Origin: Aedes albopictus
Taxonomy: Eukaryota; Arthropoda; Insecta; Diptera; Culicidae
NCBI RefSeq assembly: GCF_035046485.1
Contig: NC_085138.1
Location: forward strand, 65,526,580 to 65,590,579
Direction of reading: 5' to 3'
DNA length: 64,000 bases
Below the pieces are notes generated by a model that was given only the letters and a program-made list of their open reading frames with translations, was not told the DNA's origin and did no database searches. The position numbers were made by a program, and so were the translations under genes. Each line of letters opens with the position of its first letter. Position 1 is the first letter of the stretch. Below are positions 31,350 to 43,682 of the stretch, piece by piece.

Positions 31350-34300
31350 AACAAATATCAAAATTAATTTTGGATGAATTTAATAAAAGTTACACTGCTA
31401 AAGAACGCTCCACGAACAGAAATGTTCCATGGTTCAATAACCGATTAGCCAAACTTCGGGAAAACCCGGAAAATGTTTAACTGGGTTAAACGAACTCAAC
31501 AGTGTAACCCATATGAGGAATCCCTTACTAATTACAATAAAGAAATTAGAAGATGAAAAATGATAAACTGGAGGCATACATGTTTAAACATTGAAAATAC
31601 TCTAGAAAGCGCCGAGTTGCAAAAAAATCTTGCAAAGGATCATTCTAACGGGTTGGGAACACTGAAAAAAGCAATTGAACTTTTACAAATTCTACACAGG
31701 AAACGCTAGAGTTGATGATGCGAACACATTGCCCCTATTCAGTAATCAACTCAACTGAAGACCAAAGTTCAATTGTATCAAAAACTGGCGTTATTGAAAC
31801 CATGACGTATGATCATGAAATACTGAACGAAACGACTGGATTAAATAGAGACAGGATCGATGGTTGCGCTTTGGTCAAACAAATATTTACTGAGAAGAAA
31901 GTTGAATGGGCGATTGACTCCCTTGCACCCTTCAAATTACCTGGTAGGGATGGAATTCTTCCTGTACTACTGCAGAAGGGAAAGGCGATTTTAACACCTA
32001 TCAACTTTTCCAAGCCGCTTATCTTTAAGTTACATTCCAGTACGGGTGATTTTTACCCCAAGGCTAATGAAAAGGATAAAACACTTCCAAAATCCTTTAG
32101 GCCAATAAGCTTATCGTCTATGCTACTAAAAACTATGGAAAAAATAACCGATGAGCACATAAAATCATCATATCTTATCGAGAATCCTCCCAGCAAGCAC
32201 CAGTTTGCTTACCAAGAGGGTAAATCATCAGTAACAGCACTGCATAAGCTTGTTACAAAATTTGAAAATTATTTCAATCCCAAAGAAATTGCTCTTTCTG
32301 CTTTTTCTTGACATTGAGGGAGTTTTTGATAATTCATCTCATAATTCAGCAGTAACGCCCATGTTGAAACGAGGTTTTAGTAAATGTGTTGTTGGTTGGA
32401 TTAATGAAATGTTAGCCAAAAGGGAGATATCAGCAAACCTTGGAAACTCCTCTATATCTGTTAGAGCAGCGAAAGGGTGCCCACAAGGAGGCGTGTTATC
32501 ACCTCTTCTGTGGTCTTTGATAATTGACGATCTTCTGAATTGGTTTTGCAGATGATATAGTCATAATAGTGCGTGAGAAATTGGACCAAATCATCGCAAA
32601 CAGAATACAACCTGCTCTAAATTGTATCTCATGGTGGTGTGATAAAGAAGGATGATTTAACGCAAATCCTTCAAAAACTACTATTGTACCATTTACAAAG
32701 AGGGGAAAATGTAATATAAATAAGCTAAAACTGAAAAGTATAAGTATACCCAAGTAACCACGGCGTTGAAGCCTTATTGCATGCAGATATACGGTGAATT
32801 TAGAACAATCATTACTTATCATGCAATTTTAAGGTTGATTTAAAGTGGAAATGGGCAATAATAGAATCAAATTAAGATTATACTGGTATAATCTTAGAAC
32901 AGTCGCATAATTGCCAATTCTACTTTAAATCAACCTTAAGTGTTCATGTAAAGTAATGATTGCTCTATATACACCGTATATCTGCATGCAATAAGGCTTC
33001 AGCGCCGTGGTTACTTGGGTAGATCTTTGAAATACAGTCGAGTTCCTCTGAGTACTTGTAGACAGCAAACTGAATTGGAATTTAAGCTTGGACCAGAACA
33101 TCACAAAAGCAACAAATGCTCCTTGGACAAGCAAAAAAAACATTTGGTAAACAGTGGGAATTGGAACCGAAAATGATTTTTTTGGACTTTTTCGGCAATC
33201 GTGAGACCCAGGATTACCTATGCCTCATTTGGTCAGAAAACCACGGAGTCCGTTGCTCAGAGAAAACTAAGAAGATTGAAAAGCCTAGTGACTCTCTCAA
33301 TTACTGGAGCATTGAGAAGAACTCCTGCTTTGGCATTGGATGATTTATTACACATGCTTCCATTACATCAATTTGTACAAGGATTAAAAGATCTACGAAC
33401 CTTTTGGAAGGTGACCTTAATGGGCTACTATAGTATTCTAATAACTTTTAATATAAACTCCATTGTTATGAACAATGAAGACTGGATGGAGAAAAAGTAC
33501 AATTTTGACCGTCTGTTTCTAGTTTTTGACCCTGATCGATGTTTGTAGCGAGACGGTGGTCCAGAATTTCGACCGGAATCGATCATCTTTTATACAGACG
33601 GCTCAAAATTGAGCAACAATGTGGGAGTAGGAGTTACTGGCCCAGGATTAGAATTGTCGATTCCCATGGGAAAGTATCCAACTGTATTCCAGGCAGAGAT
33701 TTAAGCAGTTTTGGAATGCTTTAATATATGCTTGCAAAGAAACTATAAATATAGGCATTCAAATATATGCATATTGTCTGACAGCCAAGCAGCACTAAAT
33801 GCTTTGAAGTCAGCGACATGTACATCAAAATATGTTTGGGAGTGCATTACATCACTTCAAAAACTGTCCTGCCGTAATCAGGTCAACTTGTATTGGGTTC
33901 CTGGCCATTTTGGAATTGATGGAAATTAAAGAGCCGATGAGTTAGCAAAGCTTGGATCATCTCTTCAGTTCATAGGGCCTGAACCTTCTTGTGGGATATC
34001 TGCATGTAATCTACGAATGGAGCTCAAAGTAAGTGAATCATCAAAAGTAGCGTATAATTGAAAAAAAAACACTCGTATAGCTAGGCAAGCAAAGCGATTC
34101 ATCGTCCCAAATGTTTCTATGACTCGCAAAATACTGGATCTTTCCAAAAAAGAGCTTAGCGTATATACTTTTTTTCTCTTACTATATTTTATAGGCTCAA
34201 GCGCACTAGGCATAACGGAGCCGAATATTCATAATCGTTTATACTTATAGGACTTATAACAGGTCATTGTCCGAGCCGATATCACTTGAAGCTTATGGGA

Positions 34301-34560
34301 AAACTTCAAGATGATATGTGTCGCCCTTGCGGCACAGATAAAGAAGACTCAGAACATCTACTGTGCCACTGTCCGGCACGTTTTACTATCAGACGTAAGT
34401 TCTTCGTTAAAGGGCTGATAGAACTCTCTGACATTTGGAGAACAAATCCCAGTGCGGTAGTGCAGTTCATTCGAAATGTCGAATCGTGCTGGGTTAATGT
34501 TATTAATCAAACGATGGTGATCACTCACAATAGTGGTACGTCATCATGATATATATAGCT
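31350..34560 (+). pseudogene. LOA/I-type non-LTR retrotransposon: RT and RNase H, decayed
   Basis: Plus-strand fragments in order: the linker before RT (NVPWFNNRLAKL at about 31415), RT motifs LPKSFRPISLSSMLLKTME (about 32095), FLDIEGVFDN, KGCPQGGVLSPLLW (about 32470) and FADDIVIIV (about 32555). After a nested MITE come PRITYASF and LSITGALRRTPALALDDLL (about 33200-33350). RNase H follows with FYTDGSKLSNN (about 33590), DSQAALNALKS (33780) and YWVPGHFGIDGN (33890). A C-terminal Cys/His motif (CRPCG...EHLLCHCP, about 34320) closes it. RT followed by RNase H with this tail is the LOA/I-group layout. It is broken by frameshifts, by stops (for example at 33702 and in GN*RADELAK at about 33928) and by the MITE. 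Confidence 0.85.
32749..33019. mobile_element. MITE nested in the LOA-type element
   Basis: CCCAAGTAACCACGGCGTTG and its inverted partner end 271 bp with TA on both sides (32747-32748, 33020-33021). The palindrome extends through GCATGCAGATATACGGTG. It separates the RT and RNase H parts, so it inserted after them. Confidence 0.8.
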
Positions 34561-35110
34561 ATAATAAAACTTATCAGAGGCATATATCACAATAGATCAA
34601 AGAAAGGGTCCCAGTGATGGAAATACCCGACACGGAATAAAGAAAAAGTTTACCAACTTTACTTTGCATCTAGTTGAAAACCTCACCATCCGAGGCTAAA
34701 CTCAATGCAAAGGAAATCAAATTGGGTTAGGGATCCATGTAGGGTATGTGTGCAATCAGTAATCTCACGCTCCCATATTCATCCTATTCGGAAACAAGCG
34801 ATTAGGGCACCGATTATTTCCGTTCTTTTTGTTTTCATGTATGCTCACTTCTAACAAAAAATATAAAAATGAGGCAATCAATGCTTCAATCCTTTGTTTT
34901 TCGTAGGATGAAAATGGGAGCCACATGCTTAATAAGGGATGTACTAATGTACTCTTCGAAGACTGGAAAGGGCCTGTCCATAAACTACGTAGACTCGGAA
35001 GGAGGACGGGGGAGGAGGGGGTTAAACAAGTAAGGGGATCTGGTTCGCGAAAACAACCTTGCTCCTGGGCATTTGAGGTGAGGCTATGGGCACCAAAGGG
35101 GGTTTGCAGA
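34561..35110. other. Element 3' flank and unassigned DNA
   Basis: The first part may be the untranslated end of the LOA-type element. 34970-35010 has a scrap of the CATAAACTACGTAGAC MITE family. Nothing else is recognisable. Confidence 0.4.
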
Positions 35111-36190
35111 AAGTTCCCAGAGAGCACAAAAAAGGGGCTTTAGGGGCTGTTCCAGGGATTTCATGAGCCTTTTAAGAGCGTTCTGCCAGGTTTTTTTGGC
35201 GTTTTGATGAGATTACGGAGATTTCAGGGGCATTTCAATAGTGTTAAGGGGGTTTCATGAATGTTTGAAAGGACTTTTCAAAGACAATTCAAAGGTTCTT
35301 AGGAGCCATTAAAGGGCGTTACAAGGGGTTTGAGGGACGTTTCAAGGCATTCCAGGCTCATTTCAGAAAGTTTCTGAAGATTTCAGGAGCATTTTAAGGC
35401 CGGTCCTAGAGGTATTTCAAATTGATTATGTTGATTTCAAGGGCGATGTTTGGAGTTTCAGGGGCGTGTCGAGGTATTTCAGGTCAGAATCGTATAAGGG
35501 GTTTCAAGAACGCCGTTAAATCAAAGGGCATTCCAGGGGACTTTTAAAAGATTGTGATGGGATTTTTAAAAATCCTCTGAAACTTCCTGCATGCCTTCGA
35601 AATATCCCTGACACCCACATGAACCCCATGTAACACACCAGAGACACTCCGTAACGCCTCTGAATCCCACCAAAAATGATCTGAAACTTCTTGAAATGCC
35701 TCAGAAATCCCCCTGAAACCTCCTCAGACCCCATGTAAAACACCTAAGAACCTCTGAAACCCACAAAAACGCGCGCGTAACGCCTCTGAATCGCGCCGAA
35801 AATACCCTGAAACTTCCTGAAATGACTCAAGGATCCCTCTAAAACCTCTCGGACCCCATGTGACGCACCTGAGACGCTCAGAAATTCCCAAATTCCCCGT
35901 AACGTCTCTGAATCCCGCCGAAAAAACTCTGAAACTTCCAGAAATGCCTCCGAAATCAACCTAAAAACCTCTCGGACCCCATGTAACGTACCTGAGACTC
36001 TCCGGAACCCCCGAAAACGCCTGCCTACCGCCTCTAAATCCCGCCGAAAATGCTCTAAAACCTTTTGAAATGCCTCTGGAATCCCTCTAAATCCTCCTCG
36101 GACCCTATGTAACGCACCTGAGACCCTCCGAAACCCCCAAACAACGCCTCCGCAATGCCTCTGAAAACAGCCTGAAATGCTCTGAGGCTT
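35111..36190 (-). repeat. Periodic repeats, with tandem units of about 125 bp
   Basis: 35111-35520 has GGCATTTCAGGGG-type words. 35525-36190 has the complement-like family arranged in at least five tandem units, with CGTAACGCCTCTGAAT-like marks at 35650, 35776, 35899, 36023 and 36151. Because a unit is close to 41 codons, a minus-strand frame of 189 codons stays open (RGFRRVSGALHRVRG-like repeats), but it looks like repeat DNA rather than a gene. Confidence 0.7.
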
Positions 36191-36199
36191 TCCGAAACT

Positions 36200-36600
36200 C
36201 TTGGAACTCATTGATTTTCTCCAGGATGATACGGAGCGTGACAATATGGCCCCCATCCGGCACGGCATCCTACTTGCTGCCGTCGTCGGAGTGTTGCGTA
36301 ATCTCGCTTTCATAGGTTAAGGAGTCCAGTCACACTCTTTTGTTCCGCCTACGTGGAAGTTCCACTTTCATCTTGAGAGCCGATTAGCACTGACAAGCTA
36401 CGACTTTGACTCCTCGTGTTTTCGCTCGCTCTATCGCGGCTTTGGCGTTCCTTCGCTATTCTATCTTCTTCGAGATATCATCTATGATCTATTGCTTTCG
36501 AAGGATCTTTTCACCGCAGCGTCTTCCGGTTGGCGTGTGTCGAACCGCCGCCCTCCTGACGATGGATCCGAGCAATGCGCAGCCGGATTTCGCCGATTAG
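36200..36600 (-). pseudogene. RTE-like retrotransposon fragments
   Basis: 36215-36315 matches 47165-47285 (AGGATGATACGGAGCGTGA, GCCGTCGTCGGAG), part of the RT region of the element at 46.4-47.8 kb. 36405-36500 matches 48305-48395 (CTCCTCGTGTTTTCGCTCGC). These are small pieces, not coding. Confidence 0.6.
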
Positions 36601-36727
36601 TAGTAGATGATGATCGGACGCAATGTCAGCGCTACGTTTGTTCCGCACATCAAGTAGGGTCCGCCTCCATTTTCGGCTGAAGCAGAGGGGTTCAGTATTG
36701 GAAAGATTGTCCCTTACCAAAGACAGT

Positions 36728-37046
36728 AGTGGACCCCCTTAGATTTAACCAATAGTGGTTCCCAGGATTTGTTTACATTTACAAATTTGTTCAAAAATCG
36801 AAATATTGCCGTCCAGCGCAATTACTATGAACAACTGGCAAGGAAATTTTCGTAGCTAGCTTTTTCTTTTTTCTCACTCATTCTCTTTCTCGTTTCTGGA
36901 GTGAGTAAGAACAAAGAAGAAGCTAGCTACGCCAATGGCTAGGAACATAGGCTTCGTCTCCAGGCTGAAGTTCGCTGGTAAAAGAGATATGAGCAGAAAA
37001 TTTAAGAAAAATATAAGAGAGTCCACTATTGGTTAGGGATCCACTT
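36728..37046. mobile_element. MITE with inverted ends
   Basis: AGTGGACCCCCTTAGATTTA...CCAATAGTGG at the left mirrors CCACTATTGGTTAGGGATCC at the right. A second inner inverted pair is AAGCTAGC/GCTAGCTT near 36858-36930. Superfamily unclear. Confidence 0.6.
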
Positions 37047-37180
37047 TTGGAATGCATGGTAAAGTGTACGATGAAATTCTACTAGGATATTGAAACAAAT
37101 ATTGAAAAATTCGCTATAGAAATTTATAGAGGTTCTGCTAGTCATATTGGGTGAGTTCCTGAGAAGAACGGAACTCCCTT

Positions 37181-37626
37181 AGGGAGCGTCCATAAATTAC
37201 GTAGCATTTTTTGGCCGATTTTTATCCCTCCCCTCTCCCCTCGTAGCATATTTAACCGTACCTAATAAGGCCGGAACAAATCTCATTTTCTTCTTTTGTC
37301 ACTTCGCTCGTTGACTCGTCAAGGGGGCGGATAATAAATAATAATTGTACTTGCTGAAAAATTGCCCAAACAATTAGGCAACACTGTACAACTTATCGGA
37401 TTTGTTAAGAAATTTTCTCGACAACTCTAATTTCAGGTCAAAAATGTTAAATTTTTGTATAATTTATTTGTGTCCCCCCTCAAAATGTCGAATTCCGACA
37501 AAAATTTTCCGAGGGGTGGGGGTGACATTAGAGGAAATCGAAATTTGTGTCAGCCTAAATGGCTCGTCACACAATCCCAGACTCCCCCCTCCCCCCTAAA
37601 AAGCTACGTCATTTATGGATGCTCTC
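37181..37626. mobile_element. MITE of the CATAAATTACGTAG family, long copy
   Basis: GGGAGCGTCCATAAATTACG at the left and TACGTCATTTATGGATGCTC at the right are inverted. Internal C-runs (CCCCTCTCCCC, CCCCCCTCCCCCC) mirror the G-runs of the sister copies. Confidence 0.7.
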
Positions 37627-39949
37627 TTATTTCCTTAAGGAAGCTCAGAAAAAATGTATGCAAACAAAACGGTTGTTATTGAGCAGTTTGTTGTGGAAAA
37701 TTGTGAAAGGAACTGAAATTAAGCATACCATATGACCATATGACCATCCATATGGCTTTCTTATTGTAAAGAATATAAAAAGCTATCCAAAATAAACCAA
37801 CGTTGCCATTGTATTCCTAAAAATAATGAGCTTTAAAAAGCGTGTTATAACGAACTTATCACTACTATCAATTCAATACGTTGAAACCCGTGAAAATAGT
37901 GTTGTGTGACAAGACAATGCGGCTCTCAGCTGTCACCACCAATTACCTACTTACCAGCTCCGTGTTGTTCCCACCACACGGGCAGATCGTGAGGCTACTC
38001 TCGTTTCAGATGGCGCGTGTCCCCAAACTCTCACACACGACCGGCACGGCTCCATAAAGGGGATCTTGATAAGGGCTATTAAAGCTTCCCGAAAAAAAAA
38101 ACCGCTTATAGTTTTGTTTCATTCACAAACGAGTCGCGCGAGTTTGTCGGTTGGCACTTTCCTCCAGAAAAAAAAAGATTACGCTTTATTTTCGGAAAGG
38201 TTGGCAATCCCCCCGTAGATCGATCTCGAACGCAGGAAATCCAACTTTGGGGCGATGATCGGGTCGTCCGGTATTCCACACCGAACCAACGGGGCAACGA
38301 TATCGCGCAGCATATGGGAGGAATTTGACTTGGGACATTCCTCTTTCGGAGTTTCAATTTCACCGCGCCGAAAAAAAGAATGTCGGTCTACCTTACTTCT
38401 CGCCGGTATCTTTCGATCTTGCCGTCAAACTTGAATCGGCCCCGAATGGGAAGGCTTGCGTCGTAGAAGAAAGTGGTAAAACAATGCGCCCTCAGGGCGA
38501 ATGCGGGACCTTTTTAAAGTTGGATCACTTTCGTTTTTTTTTTTTTGTTTTTCTGTGGAGTTTAGTTTCGGTAAGGTTAGTCAGGTTAAGCAGCTTTTTG
38601 GCAGGAAAGCATTTAGGTATAAACGGTAAAGATAAAAGGCAGCCTAGAAAATAATTAATATTAAAAAATGTCTGCCAAATAAAACCCAACTGTATTGACG
38701 TAGAACCTTGAATGCCTTCGACATAAATAGCTTCGAAGATATGAATTTGAATATTAAGAAGACCTAAATGGCCACTAATTCTTCTAAAACAGAATGATAT
38801 GTATCCATGCTTTAATAGAAGTGAAAACAATCTCTCTCACTCTTTAACAACAAGAAGATTAAATCCGTTCCCCAGGGACATCAACTTTTTTAACAAGTTA
38901 GTTGCTTTCGTCAAATGGGGTAACATGACGAAATGACATGAACTAATAGAAATATAAATCAAAATATTTTAAATAAACTGTATATGATCTTAAACGTTAA
39001 TTGCCACCTGTTTCACCAAAATATGTTACATTCTAGGTAGGAGGGACGAAGCACATGATTTTTTAAGATCCTGGGGTAATTTATTGCATGAATTAATGCT
39101 ATACATAGTTAAGCTACACTTGCATCTTAGAGTTTGGTAATGTTTCAGGCTTCTAATAAATTAGTGGTAGTGGAATTGTTCTAGTTTAAAAAAAGGCTCA
39201 GTTCAAACATCTGTGCTACCTTTTGAAATAATAAAATCTTATTGTTTTGGCAATCTGATCAAAGTTTCAAACTGATACAGCAAAGAAACTACCTAAGTTA
39301 TTTTTTTTTCAAAGAAAATATATTTGAGAAATTACAGTTCTTTGGCACGAACTATGAAAACTTATTCATTTGTTTTTTATTACAAAAATAAATTGATAGA
39401 AAAAACCTGATTTCATTTGTGTGTTTTTCACGAAAAAATTAGTTACAATATCCGTTTCACTGCTTTTGACACATATCTTTAATGTAATGTCTTCTTTATA
39501 TTTCCAGGTATGCTCATGAATTACCAGACCAGGCAACTGCTCCATGTTATATCACTGTATGTATAAAAAATGCAAAGAAAACCACGACATATGAGATTTG
39601 TGTTGCATTGGATAACTCATATAAATAAGCTAACACCAACGCATAGAGTCTTCGCCAAGTTAATGGGGCCATAATAGTGTTTCCTTTAGTGGTACAACTG
39701 GATTTTTAAGTTTTATTATCTGTGCATTTTAATAATCGAATACATTGGATTTTTCACTCTTTGTACACGTGCGTTTTTAAAGCATTCAATACAAAGTCTA
39801 TTTTTCTCCAGACATTAAGTATACACAAACCTTTTCTTTCGCACATCATTATTAGTATCATGATTTTCAAAAGTCATGGAGTTCTAAAAAAATCTGTTGG
39901 ACAATTGAATGATATTTTTTGTGAAGGGATATTTCTTTGAAGAATAAAC
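37627..39949. other. Largely non-repetitive DNA with a GC-richer island
   Basis: 37915-38520 is GC-richer with no recognisable repeat. Frames there (up to 109 codons) do not resemble known proteins. 39495-39510 is a good acceptor-like tract (CTTTATATTTCCAG) followed by an open stretch that soon meets stops. The rest is AT-rich. Could hold regulatory DNA; no gene called. Confidence 0.4.
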
Positions 39950-40040
39950 GGTGGGTGACCCGATTTGGTCAGCCCCCCCATTTTGTCTACACCTGATTTT
40001 GTCAGCTTTTTGGCCTGATTTTGTCAACCTGTTTTCAATA
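39950..40040 (+). repeat. Fragment of the pogo-like MITE family
   Basis: GACCCGATTTGGTCAGCCCC and repeats of GATTTTGTCAGC match the ends of the MITE at 52791-53334. Only one end is present. Confidence 0.6.
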
Positions 40041-40957
40041 TAGAAAATAAAAGTGTGTTTCACTTAGAATTGCCGTTCTATAGTCTATATTATTTCAGTT
40101 GATGTCCTTTGGCGTTATATATCTTTCGTTATTATACATAACAAAGAAATGTTGCGTAACTATTGTAAATCGTATCTGAAGAATGCGCACAGCAAAAAAC
40201 AGTCATCGTAAAAGCAGTATGTAAAGCAATATTGAAAGGAAAAAATGAATAAATCAACAGTGAAAGTTTTTTATAGCCTGTCAACTTATAGAAATGTAGC
40301 ATTTCAAATTCAGTCAATGCGATGTCAATGTCTAATGTCAGTGTCAATGCGAAGTCATGCGACACTAATTTTGCTGCATTTTGTCTATTGCGCCTGAAGT
40401 TTTACCCATAAGACGGTGCTATTCGTTTTTCGAGGATTTCCTTTAAGCTGAGCCAATTTATTTCGATTGGATGTGGTGTAATAAATTCCGAATCATCGAA
40501 TCAAAAACTTGTGGATTTGGCACTCCTTTCGGGACAAATTTACTTTTTTAGCAGTGTAACAGTTCTGAACCAAGTCATGCCAGAACACCACTAAACCATT
40601 ATGTGACCAAATGAAGTACAACAGACTTTGTGCAAAGACCTAAATATTCCCACGCCTTCCGATATTCAAAGTCAATTTAACTGAAACAAAAATGCATTTT
40701 TCACCCCACATTCCCAACAGCTGCCCGGGGGATTTTAGATTCAATTTTCATCGTAGGGTCTACCTACCTCACGCGCGGCATATTGGAAGCAACGAAAATC
40801 GCACCATTCGTTACTGACTTTGTTTTTATGACCCATCATCGTCCGGTGGTGGCCGGGTGCGATCGTGTTCGAACACGTTGGGCCTGGAGCGGTGTGGTGC
40901 AAATTGTTACTACGCTTGGTGGGCCGACGACAAAGATGGGCAATAAACCCGAAAGAA
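40041..40957. other. AT-rich DNA then a GC-richer island
   Basis: 40740-40955 is GC-richer (frame of 61 codons, no relatives known). Otherwise nothing is recognisable. Confidence 0.35.
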
Positions 40958-41030
40958 TGTTCTATTAATCGCGGTTGAACAAAGGTGACATTGGCTTGGG
41001 TTGAACCTAGGTGAACCTAAAAGGAACGTT

Positions 41031-41450
41031 TCGAAATCGAGGCACCGAATTGGCCGTCTATGGTCTCAGGTAGCCTGGATTGTTTTGCACCTGATTCGTT
41101 TTGAACTCAGGTAAACTTTAGCTGGAATGTTGCGAAATCAAGGCGCCGTATTGGCCGCCTATGGTTTCAGATAGCCTAGATTGTTTTTTTTGTCACAAGA
41201 TTGAGGCGCCGAATTGGCCGCATGTGGTTTCGGGTAACCGCAATTGTTTTTGTTTGTCTCGAAAATCGATGCGCCGAATTGGCCGCGTAGCCGTGGTTGT
41301 TTTTTTTTTGTTTTCACTGGGTTCGCTTTGAACTCAGGTAAACCCTTGCTGGAATGTTCTGAAATCGACACCGTATTGGCCGCATAGGGCGCCTGGCTTG
41401 TTTGCACTGGATTTGTTTTGTCTTCAAGTAAACCGAATGAAAAGAATGTT
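41031..41450 (+). repeat. Minisatellite A, about 60-100 bp units
   Basis: CGCCGAATTGGCCGC-like cores at about 41044, 41146, 41207, 41270 and 41369, each followed by ATGGTTTCAGGTAGCC-like or shorter text and T-rich spacers. Confidence 0.65.
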
Positions 41451-41675
41451 GGAGTACAATTTCAACCAACATCCGTGGCCGGGACCCGGCTAGGGGTCAT
41501 TGTGCACAAGCAAGGGTACATTTGAATAACAAGGCGGTTGCTTTGTTTTGAAGAATTGGGTGCCAAGTCCGAAAGATGATGGGGCTAAGAATGATGATGA
41601 TGATGATGATGATAATGATGATGATAATGACGATGATGTTGACGAAGATGACAATGATGGGGGTCGACTTTGGAT

Positions 41676-42300
41676 ACGCCCAAGTCAGGCGTGGTTTCGG
41701 TGTTAAGATTTTCATAGCGGTTTGCTCAAACAAAAAAAAAAAACGCCCAAGTCAGGCGTGGCTAGGAGATTTGGACTTGGGGTTAAGATTTTCATAGCGG
41801 TTTGCTAAAAAAAAAAAAAAAAACGCCCAAGTCAGGCGTGGCTAGGAGATTTGGACTTGGGGATAAGATTTAAATAGGTTTTGCTCAAACACGCCAAAGT
41901 CAGGCGTGGCTAGGAGATTTAGACTTGGGGATAAGATTTTCACAGGTTCTGTTCAAACACGCCCAAGTCCGGCGGGGATGGTAATCATGACGAGAACGAG
42001 TAGGATAGATAGAGTTTTTAACTTTTAGCTTTTACATTTTTGGCATCGATGGTTTTTGGACACGCCCAAGATAGAAGAGTCGTGATGTTTTCAAGAAGAG
42101 AAGGATTTTAATCACGATGAGGACAAGTAGGATAGGTAGAGGTCTAGGTTTTGGACTTATTAGTATTTTCATTTGGTAGGGTTTTGGATACGCCCAAGTT
42201 GGTTCGGGCATTGTTAGGATTTATCATGACATCTTCGGCAAGACGAGAATGATCGTAGGAATTTTAGACACGCCCAAGCTGGTTCGGGTATTGCTAGGAA
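41676..42300 (+). repeat. Minisatellite B, about 67-80 bp units
   Basis: ACGCCCAAGTCAGGCGTGG starts units at 41676, 41743, 41823, 41891 and 41959, followed by GATTTGGACTTGGGG. Further decayed marks (ACGCCCAAG) run to about 42275. A (GAT)n run lies just before it at 41590-41640. Confidence 0.75.
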
Positions 42301-42535
42301 ATTTAGGCTATAAATACGGAGGCTTTGGCTTCAGTCGGGGTCAGTAGTCGGGGAGTTCGGTGACAACGTTAACGCAGGCAGCACATCGGATAAGTCTTGA
42401 GCTCCCATGTGGGACACCTCTAGATACTGTCCAAATAAAGGCTGTAGTTAGTACGAAAGCAAGGACTTAGGTGATACGAATTAAGTGAAAAGTGTAATGT
42501 AATTCGTTGAAAAGTTTTTAGGAAAGACTAGAACA

Positions 42536-43665
42536 ATACTAAGGAGATACATCCTGGCAATATCGCTGTGTGTCATTTTTGGATTTTCACTCTTTTGTGC
42601 AAAATTATTTCGCACACGTGTTTTTTTTTTATTCGACGCCAATTTCACTAGTTTACAAAATAAAACGAAAGTCGTGAACTGCTGTCAATGACCAACATTT
42701 TTGAAGCATTATTTAGCGCAGATTTCGAAACCGTGCTTCAAAAAATTTAAAGTAGAACAGTTTTTGAGTTTTAGCTCAATATCGAGTTTAAAAACTTTTT
42801 AAAAAATTGAATAAAATTCAAATATCTTGCGTTATGTTCAACCAATTTTGAATCTTTTTCCATAAATTAAAAGCTGAATACAATACCATTCGATCATCTG
42901 AATACAGGTTTTGCGTTAGATTGATGAAATTCAAGATATTGGCGAGTTTTGGGGACGATCTCCTTAAATTTTAGGAAAATTTTCAAAATTATATGAAGAA
43001 ATGTATTTTTTTTTCAATAGGAAAAAAATAACTTAAAAATTCTTCCTCAACGTTTATTTGACATATCATATGTAGGCGAGTTACAGTAAAAAAATCAGCT
43101 CAATCGGAGAATCGATTACGGAGAATGAGATGTGTAAAGTGAGCGACTTTGCTTAAAAATAGAACAAAAATTGATTTCAAATCATCAACCTTGTATGGAA
43201 AGTTGAAAAAAAAATCCGCTCTACTGTATTTTTTTTTCCTTCGCGTTTTCGAACTCAGGGCATGATTCTACAACAAAAACAATCATCAGCTTACCGAGTT
43301 CAAAAATGCTGTAAACTAGTGTTTCCAGAATGAAAGGCGATGTGGTCAAACGATGTATTTATCAATGCGCACGTACATTAACTTTCATACAATGGTGCTC
43401 GTATTAGCAATGTGTACAATCATAGACTGCAGTAGGACATTTCCTGTGACTACTTTTTGCTGTGTACCTAATCGTATCCAACCCTTTTAACCAATAGCAT
43501 TTCAAATTCCTGAACGACTCTAGAGCCCCGAAGAAGCTTCTTCTTAGGCATCGATTACACGGGGTCAAATATTTTACAAGGAATGAACTAAAGAGCAAAA
43601 ACAGTTTGACACTAATGAAAATTTGGACAAGTCAAGCTAGATGTTTGAGCAATGGTTTATTTATT
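42536..43665. other. AT-rich DNA without recognisable feature
   Basis: No long frame or inverted repeat. If the LTR call at 40958-42535 is right, this would be internal or flanking DNA; no primer site was recognised with confidence. Confidence 0.35.
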
Positions 43666-43682
43666 CTCAAATATTAGTTACC

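Larger units (their letters stand above)
40958..42535 (+). repeat. Probable LTR (solo or edge of an LTR retrotransposon) with two minisatellites
   Basis: The segment starts TGTTCTA and ends TAGAACA, a 7-bp perfect inverted end of LTR type. Near its right side is a promoter-like GGCTATAAATACGG (42309) and, about 125 bp on, an AATAAA (42433). Upstream lie two minisatellites (41031-41450 and 41676-42300), as in long LTRs with repeated enhancers. No matching target duplication was seen and no second LTR lies in the window, so this rests on ends and promoter layout. Confidence 0.42.

Noticed and set aside
35744..36313. 189-codon minus-strand frame as a gene
   Set aside because: It follows tandem units of about 125 bp and a 15-bp rhythm, then runs into an RTE-like scrap. 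No domain, no start context.
41576..41797. Met-rich frame and its antisense Ile-rich frame
   Set aside because: Translation of the (GAT)n run.
41676..42300. CRISPR array
   Set aside because: Units are adjoining and similar throughout, with no unique spacers. It is a minisatellite in a eukaryotic genome.
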